This document shows, one piece after another, positions 59,039 to 64,000 of a stretch of DNA of 64,000 nt. Numbering within the stretch: position 1 is the first letter of the stretch; every line of letters begins with the position of its first letter. The stretch is from Aralia elata (Eukaryota; Streptophyta; Magnoliopsida; Apiales; Araliaceae). The position numbers and the translations under genes are program-made. The stretch spans positions 15,995,506-16,059,505 of the forward strand of contig CM068379.1 in assembly GCA_034770075.1 (NCBI GenBank), given 5' to 3'. The notes under the pieces were generated by a model, which was not told the origin of the DNA, did no database searches, and saw only the letters and a list, made by a program, of their open reading frames with translations.

Positions 59039-60349
59039 TTATATTCCCAAAAAGGCACAAAAAGATATAGAATGGGTGATGAATAGATTCTTTAAATTTT
59101 ATTTTTAAAGAGATATTACCAAATCAGTTAAGCAAGTTAATTGATTGATTAAGCACAACAGAATTGTATTATTAAAATCCCTTCAAAGATTATCAAAAAA
59201 CACACAGTTCTAGATTTAGTGAGCAAATGTAGAAATAAGTCACAGTTATAAAAAATGTAGACTAACAAAATATAAAATGCAAAAAGTTAAGAAAGCAAGA
59301 GATTTTTAAGAGGTTTAAAGCACAAAAGTCTCCTAATTCTCTCTTCTACTTCATGAGTAGGGATATTCTACTAAGGAAGGTAATCACCAATATTACAGTT
59401 CACAAAGAACTTTTACACAATTAATTCACAAAGAATTTTTCAAGTCACAGAGACTTGGGTTACAAGAGATCACTAAGATCTAATTATACACTAAGAAAAG
59501 ATGTTTGTTTTGAGGTGTTGCTAAGTTTCTTTAAGGTTTCTCTTTAATAGACTTAGCAGCAGAATGTGTTTTTTGTAATAGTAGAGTGAAGCTTGTATGA
59601 ACTCAGAGTTTTAGTACTTGGACTTGATCGATTGGTTATATATCTGATGCTTCAAATTATTGTTCTTATATAGAATTCTCTGGGGATCTTCCCATTAGAA
59701 AGTTATTGTTCCTCCATTCTGGCTTGGACAATTATCATTCTTCAATTGTTTGACTTCAAATTGTTACCTGCTTGGACCACCTCATATCGTTTTCTTCAAT
59801 ACTGTGAGCAGTGCAGTAGCAACCATGTGTCCTTTAACTCTGCTAAAATAGCTGTTAGATAAAGGCTTTCGACTTGTCCTTATTGCAAAATCATCTGAGG
59901 ATAACCCCGGATGGTCAAGTGTTAAGATTTATGAAACTTATTATAACCTGCCACTGACTTGTCAGACGACTGTACTCGATGATTTGGGCTTCCTCGGAGT
60001 GAAATCGTAAAATGACTTTTCTACTCTACAAACTTTGGTGACGCTGCGATTCTGGCTCTACGATCGAGTTTATACTCTACGATCTTTGAGTGTCTTCAGT
60101 TTACTTTACGATCTTAGAGTAATATTGTTTTTAACTCTATGCTCGTCTTCTGGCCAGGAACAATATAGCTATTACATAGGTTTAACTCTACGATTTGGAT
60201 CAACAAGTTTAATCCATAAACTAAGTTCTTTTACATAAGATTCTTTTCATAAGGACTTTACAAAATTTATTTGTATACAAATATACATTAATAAAGGTAG
60301 AATCATCATCAAATCAAATAGAACTAAACACAAATTGTAGGTACTAAAA
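59039..60349 (-). repeat. 5' LTR of element B
   Basis: Plus-strand start TTATATTCCC (TGTTATTCCC in element A) and end ACTAAAA (ACTAACA in the 3' LTR), so both termini carry mutations. TCTACGATC words cluster at about 60056-60195. Confidence 0.8.
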
Positions 60350-60354
60350 AAATT

Positions 60355-60520
60355 GGTGTTCGCTGCAGAGGATAAAAAATTGGCTATGGCTAGAAATAGT
60401 AAATTGAGGAGAGAGCAAAAGGAAGAAGGAATTATCGTTCGAAAATTTGTGTTCGCTGCAAATTACAAGAAATTGGATAGTGCTTGGTATTATTTAATTC
60501 GCGTTTTGAAGTAGGATTGT
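60355..60520 (+). repeat. Tandem duplication flanking element B
   Basis: The word AGAAATAGTAAATTGAGGAG occurs left of B (40477) and right of B (60393). GTGTTCGCTGCA occurs at 60356 and again near 60440. The pre-insertion site was therefore a tandem duplication of about 85-95 bp, with B inserted in its first unit. Confidence 0.7.
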
Positions 60521-60758
60521 TCTTATATCCGTCCGTTATAATTTGTAGCAGATGTGTTCTATATCCGAACATGACTAGGATTGACTAGGGGTATTTTATG
60601 TATTTTTTTCGTCCACTACTAATAGTAGCAGAAAACGTTTTTCCATCCTAATTCTTGTCTGTTGGATCTTGTAAAGTATAGTAAAGATGGTGTATGCCCA
60701 ATTTTAGTCCATAGCAACTACGTATTATGGATCATTTTACACACACACATATATATAA

Positions 60759-61293
60759 GGGTAAAATATAATTTAACACATATGGTTTATACGTTTTTGC
60801 ACTACACTGCATGTGGTTAAAAAATCGCCAATTAACCATTTGTCGTTTAAAAAAGTTGAATAGTTTCTCTTTTCCATCCAACTTAATAGTGAGTATAGTT
60901 CACTCGCCCAAAAACAAGTGGATGACCTATTTGATGGCTAGATTCTTTGTGCAAAATACTAAAATGTCCTCTTTAGCTTACATTTAGCTTTTCCAAAATC
61001 GTAAAATGCCACCTCATTTGATCTTTAACTTTTGTTCTCATTTTTTAATTAATTTGTAATTATTGCCCCAAAATAAATTTAATTATTTTAAAATTAAACT
61101 CATAAGATTAAAAAATAAATATTAGTTACATATTATAAAATATAAATTTTCTAATATCTTTTTAAAAAAAATTTAAGATTGAGCTTTCAATAATAAATAT
61201 ATGACCACTATATTATTTTTGTTTTATTTATTATTTTCATTTTTAATACATATATTTCACTAATATACATACATTAAGAAAACTAAGTTTGCA

Positions 61294-61353
<60 letters not shown>

Positions 61354-62417
61354 CAAATCAAATCGAGTAGTTAGATTTTGAAATTCATTTATTCTTTCAT
61401 TCTATAGAGAATCTGTTGTTCTCCTTTCCATCATAACAGGTATCTTTATAGTTTATGTCTCATTGGCTTTATGTATGGTTGAAATTGAAAATATTGTTAA
61501 TTATTTTCTCTTTGATGCCAAGAAAACTATGGGGAAAAAATTAATTCTCGAATTCCACAATTAATGTTATTCGATTTTTCAAATTATATGATAAATATGA
61601 CCATGTTAAAAAAATTCACTTATCTTCCTCTAATATATACTCTCTACATATATTTCAAATTATAAGGTTATTATTAATTTTTAAAAATAATTTTTAGATA
61701 TTTTTCAACTCAAAATTGATAAGATTCATTGAAAATTATTACATAATAAAACTTATCCTTAATAGTATTTTTTAAATAATCTGCACTAATTATTTTTTAA
61801 AACTTATACTAAGTTCTAATTATAAATCTGTTAAACCCTACTAATGTTATTACAATATTCATTCACTTTCTGTAGCTTTAATTTAAGGTTTTTTTTATTT
61901 ATTGAATTTAACATATGTGGTATTATGTTTAATTTCAAGTTTTTGAAATGACTGTTTAATATTTATATTTTAGTAGTTGTATATTTTTCTAACAGTATTA
62001 TAGTTGTTGTTTTTATTTTTTTCAATTATTTACTTTAAAATTAGTATTCCAACTTTATTTTATAACTAGACAATTTAATGATTTTATTTATAATATAACT
62101 AAAGAGTTTTTAAAAAAAATAAAGACTTCTATTCTATTCGAATATAGGTATGTTAATAAATATTGATCTATATAAATATTTAGATAGATCATAAATTATT
62201 AAAAGAGAGTCAATACTTTAAAATATAGTTAAAAGGATTATGAGGGCAAAATAGATATTAGACACCTTTTTAACAGTGTTAAGACAAAAAAATTGAATAG
62301 GAGGTAGTGTGCAATAAAAGCTTAAGTATGGGTGGTAATTTAGAGGCTTTTTTAACCACAGGTGGTGCAGTGCAAAAATGTATAATTAAACCATAGGTGT
62401 TAAATTACATTTTATCC
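60759..62417. mobile_element. Non-autonomous Mutator-like element with about 75-bp TIRs
   Basis: The left end GGGTAAAATATAATTTAACAC and the right end, read inverted (GGATAAAATGTAATTTAACAC), match over about 75 bp, through TTTTTGCACT and GTGGTTAAAAAA. The 9-bp flanks TATATATAA (60750-60758, 62418-62426) are identical, the length typical of Mutator-like elements, though low in complexity. The 1.66-kb interior is AT-rich with no transposase frame. Confidence 0.72.
61294..61353. repeat. (AAT)20 microsatellite
   Basis: Uninterrupted AAT/ATA triplets inside the Mutator-like element. Confidence 0.95.
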
Positions 62418-62426
62418 TATATATAA

Positions 62427-63850
62427 TATAAGAAGGATACCAAATTGTAATTATTAAAATATAAGTATAATATTTAGCTGACCACATGATTCAATTATTA
62501 AATATAAAAAATTAATTACTTTGTCCAATAAAAATTTTTAAAAATAAAATTAAAAACATCAATAATATTATAATTCCACAATAACAGCATTCGTTTGGTT
62601 CAACCGAGTTAAGATTAAAAATGAATAATATAGTTTACAAGAAAATAATTAAAAGATCATCTTATCTGATATTAATTTTTCCATTATTAAATGAAACTTT
62701 ATTAGTAATTAGATAATATAGTTTGTGAAGAAATATATTTCTTTCACATAGATCATACGTCTTATTTAATTTGAATTTTTTTTATTATTATTAGTAAAAT
62801 ATGAATAATTATATTCAAATATAAGTAGAAATTTATTATTGCTTAAATAATATAATTTTGGAAAAAATAATTTTTTTATAAGAATCATTTGCCTAATAAA
62901 TTTAATAATATATTTATAAAAATATAATAAAATATTTAAAATATCCTATCTATATACATCCTAATCCTATCAATTAATAAGACCCAAGAAGAAGATGGTG
63001 AACACATATCGCATGATGCTCACTATCATACTTGTCGGTAAACAAAAGCAACTCATCATGCGAGTGAAAATGAATTTCATCCTTATATAGGATAGTGTTG
63101 TTCATTTGTAAAAGTAAAAGTAGGTTGTATAAAAATTTTACAACAGTTAACATGGAAGCTTCCAAGTATACAAACTACAAATGTAACTGTGGCGTTGGAG
63201 GAAACTAAATATCAAAACGAAAATTTAAAATGGATGCTAGCGTCAGTCAAATACCCACTGTGTACAACTTTATGCTAAAGTTTAAACATAACCTTGAAGC
63301 ATCAAAGTAATTCTACAAGATTTGTTGGTTCGGCTGTTCTCCAAAAACATTAAAGTAAAACATCAAGACAGCAAATAGGTTCACCTAGCTTGTTTAATTA
63401 TCATGTAAAATAATTTTCCTACTAGTACTCCACTAATGTTTCCTATTTTTTCTTTTTTAGAAAATAGTAAATTTTTATAATCCGATGGAAAGTGGTTCAT
63501 TTTGGTTTAACTTTTGATCCTTGTTAAAAATAATAATTACTGATCACTCGTAAAAAAATAATAATTACTCCCACTTTTTCATGACAACTCAACTTTGTTT
63601 TTGTTTCATATATAAATTATGAAAAATCTTCTATTGATATATATTATAATAGAATACAATAATATCCTCAAGTGTGCCACCAGCTTAAACAAAGAATTAA
63701 ACCTACTAATGTATTTTTACAAAACACCGATGTTTTAGGTGAAAAATTGAAAATTATACCCAGTTATGTTAGACCTAATTATGTACAATATTTGCTAATA
63801 CTATATGAAAATTATATGCATGCTAAAGTTCATCTGTTTTTATCCACAAA
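62427..63850. other. AT-rich DNA without a recognised gene
   Basis: Two short frames are present: 63 codons on the minus strand at 63165-62974 (with HFHSHDELLLFTDKYDSEHH) and about 80 codons on the plus strand ending at 63914. Neither resembles a family I know, and no splice structure or promoter stands out. They could be exons of an unknown gene or chance. Confidence 0.5.
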
Positions 63851-64000
63851 AAGAAGTGCGGATTTAATGAGTAATAGTATTAGACTCTCCTTTTTAATAG
63901 GCGAATTATTGTAAAACAACCGATTCTGAAAAGAAGTACGGATTTAATGAGTAATAGTATTAGACTCTCCTTTTTAATAGGCGAATTATTGTAAAACAAC
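63851..64000 (+). repeat. 80-bp tandem repeat at the window end
   Basis: The stretch AAGAAGTGCGGATTTAATGA at 63851 recurs at 63931 with one change. The following 50 bases are identical up to the window end at 64000, so at least 1.9 units are present and more may follow. Confidence 0.92.

Larger units (their letters stand above)
40533..60349 (-). mobile_element. Element B: full-length SIRE-type Ty1/copia element, decayed, split by L
   Basis: Minus strand, in order: 5' LTR (60349-59039), PBS, gag (58986-), insertion of L (56925-47728), protease-integrase-RT-RNase H, env-like region, PPT, 3' LTR (42220-40533). The target-site duplication AAATT lies at 40528-40532 and 60350-60354. The flanks support this, since the empty site reads through a tandem duplication of the surrounding DNA. 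Order INT before RT makes it Ty1/copia; an extra region after RNase H and the PPT sequence make it SIRE. All frames have many stops. Confidence 0.87.
40076..60722. mobile_element. DNA-transposon relic with inverted arms, split by element B
   Basis: About 42 bp at 40076-40119 (core CCAAAATTGGGCATAC) recurs inverted at 60679-60722 with about four mismatches. Each arm is followed inward by a CTACTAATAGTAG palindrome (40163-40187, 40263-40287; 60610-60632) set in CGTCC...GCAGACG. Without B the element would be about 0.8 kb. No transposase ORF and no certain target duplication are seen, so it is a MITE-like or foldback remnant of unknown superfamily. Confidence 0.55.

Noticed and set aside
62974..63165. 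Minus-strand 63-codon frame as a host gene
   Set aside because: Short, no recognised domain, no supporting exon or promoter; kept only as a remark in the AT-rich interval.
63672..63914. Plus-strand frame of 80 codons near the window end
   Set aside because: Does not begin with ATG, and its 3' end is made of the 80-bp tandem repeat.

Overview
The window is nuclear DNA of a flowering plant, most likely a dicot. It is AT-rich and consists almost wholly of LTR retrotransposons inserted into one another, in the lineages typical of plants: Ty1/copia SIRE, Ty3/gypsy Athila, and Ty3/gypsy chromoviruses of the Tekay type. It also holds two DNA-transposon remnants and a piece of plastid-type DNA. I found no convincing host gene. 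Species cannot be told from the sequence.

Stack 1 (1-39890) is six elements deep. A minus-strand SIRE element (A, 37354-39890) was cut by a chromovirus-type LTR (G2, 36777-37353). G2 was cut by a plus-strand SIRE element (P: 3' internal part 1-3265, 3' LTR in two pieces 3266-4475 and 34988-36771). The P LTR was cut by a 4.6-kb solo LTR (G1, 4476-34982). G1 was cut by an Athila-type element (8855-34772, TSD GTTAA). That was cut in its gag-protease linker by a young Tekay-type chromovirus (T1, 12127-26144, TSD GCTGC). LTR divergence counted by eye agrees with this order: about 0.7% for T1 and about 3% for Athila.

Stack 2 (40076-60722): a DNA-transposon relic with inverted arms holds a full-length minus-strand SIRE element (B, 40533-60349, TSD AAATT). 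B is split in its gag-protease linker by a plus-strand non-autonomous chromovirus derivative (L, 47728-56925, TSD CAAGA). The 3' LTR of B also carries a plastid-type tRNA-Ser(GGA) insertion. Next come a Mutator-like non-autonomous element (60759-62417, 9-bp TSD) and about 1.5 kb of AT-rich DNA ending in an 80-bp tandem repeat.

The coding potential is retroelement gag, protease, RT, RNase H, integrase and env-like ORFs, nearly all interrupted. The two best-preserved frames are the Athila RT-RH-INT frame (27068-30145, open) and the T1 gag-pol frame (17566-22119, two in-frame stops, ending in a chromodomain). T1 also has an extra coiled-coil ORF between the primer-binding site and gag.

The most unusual structure is not a gene. 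Different LTR families carry arrays of short GC-rich palindromes at regular spacing. In Athila it is GCGCAGCTGCGC at steps of 32 and 37-39 bp, found in both LTRs, in the gag-protease linker and beside the env-like ORF. In L it is TCGCCCCGGCGA-like at steps of 30-32 and 16 bp. P has a 21-bp array and G1 a 22-bp array. Athila also carries four near-identical polypurine tracts.
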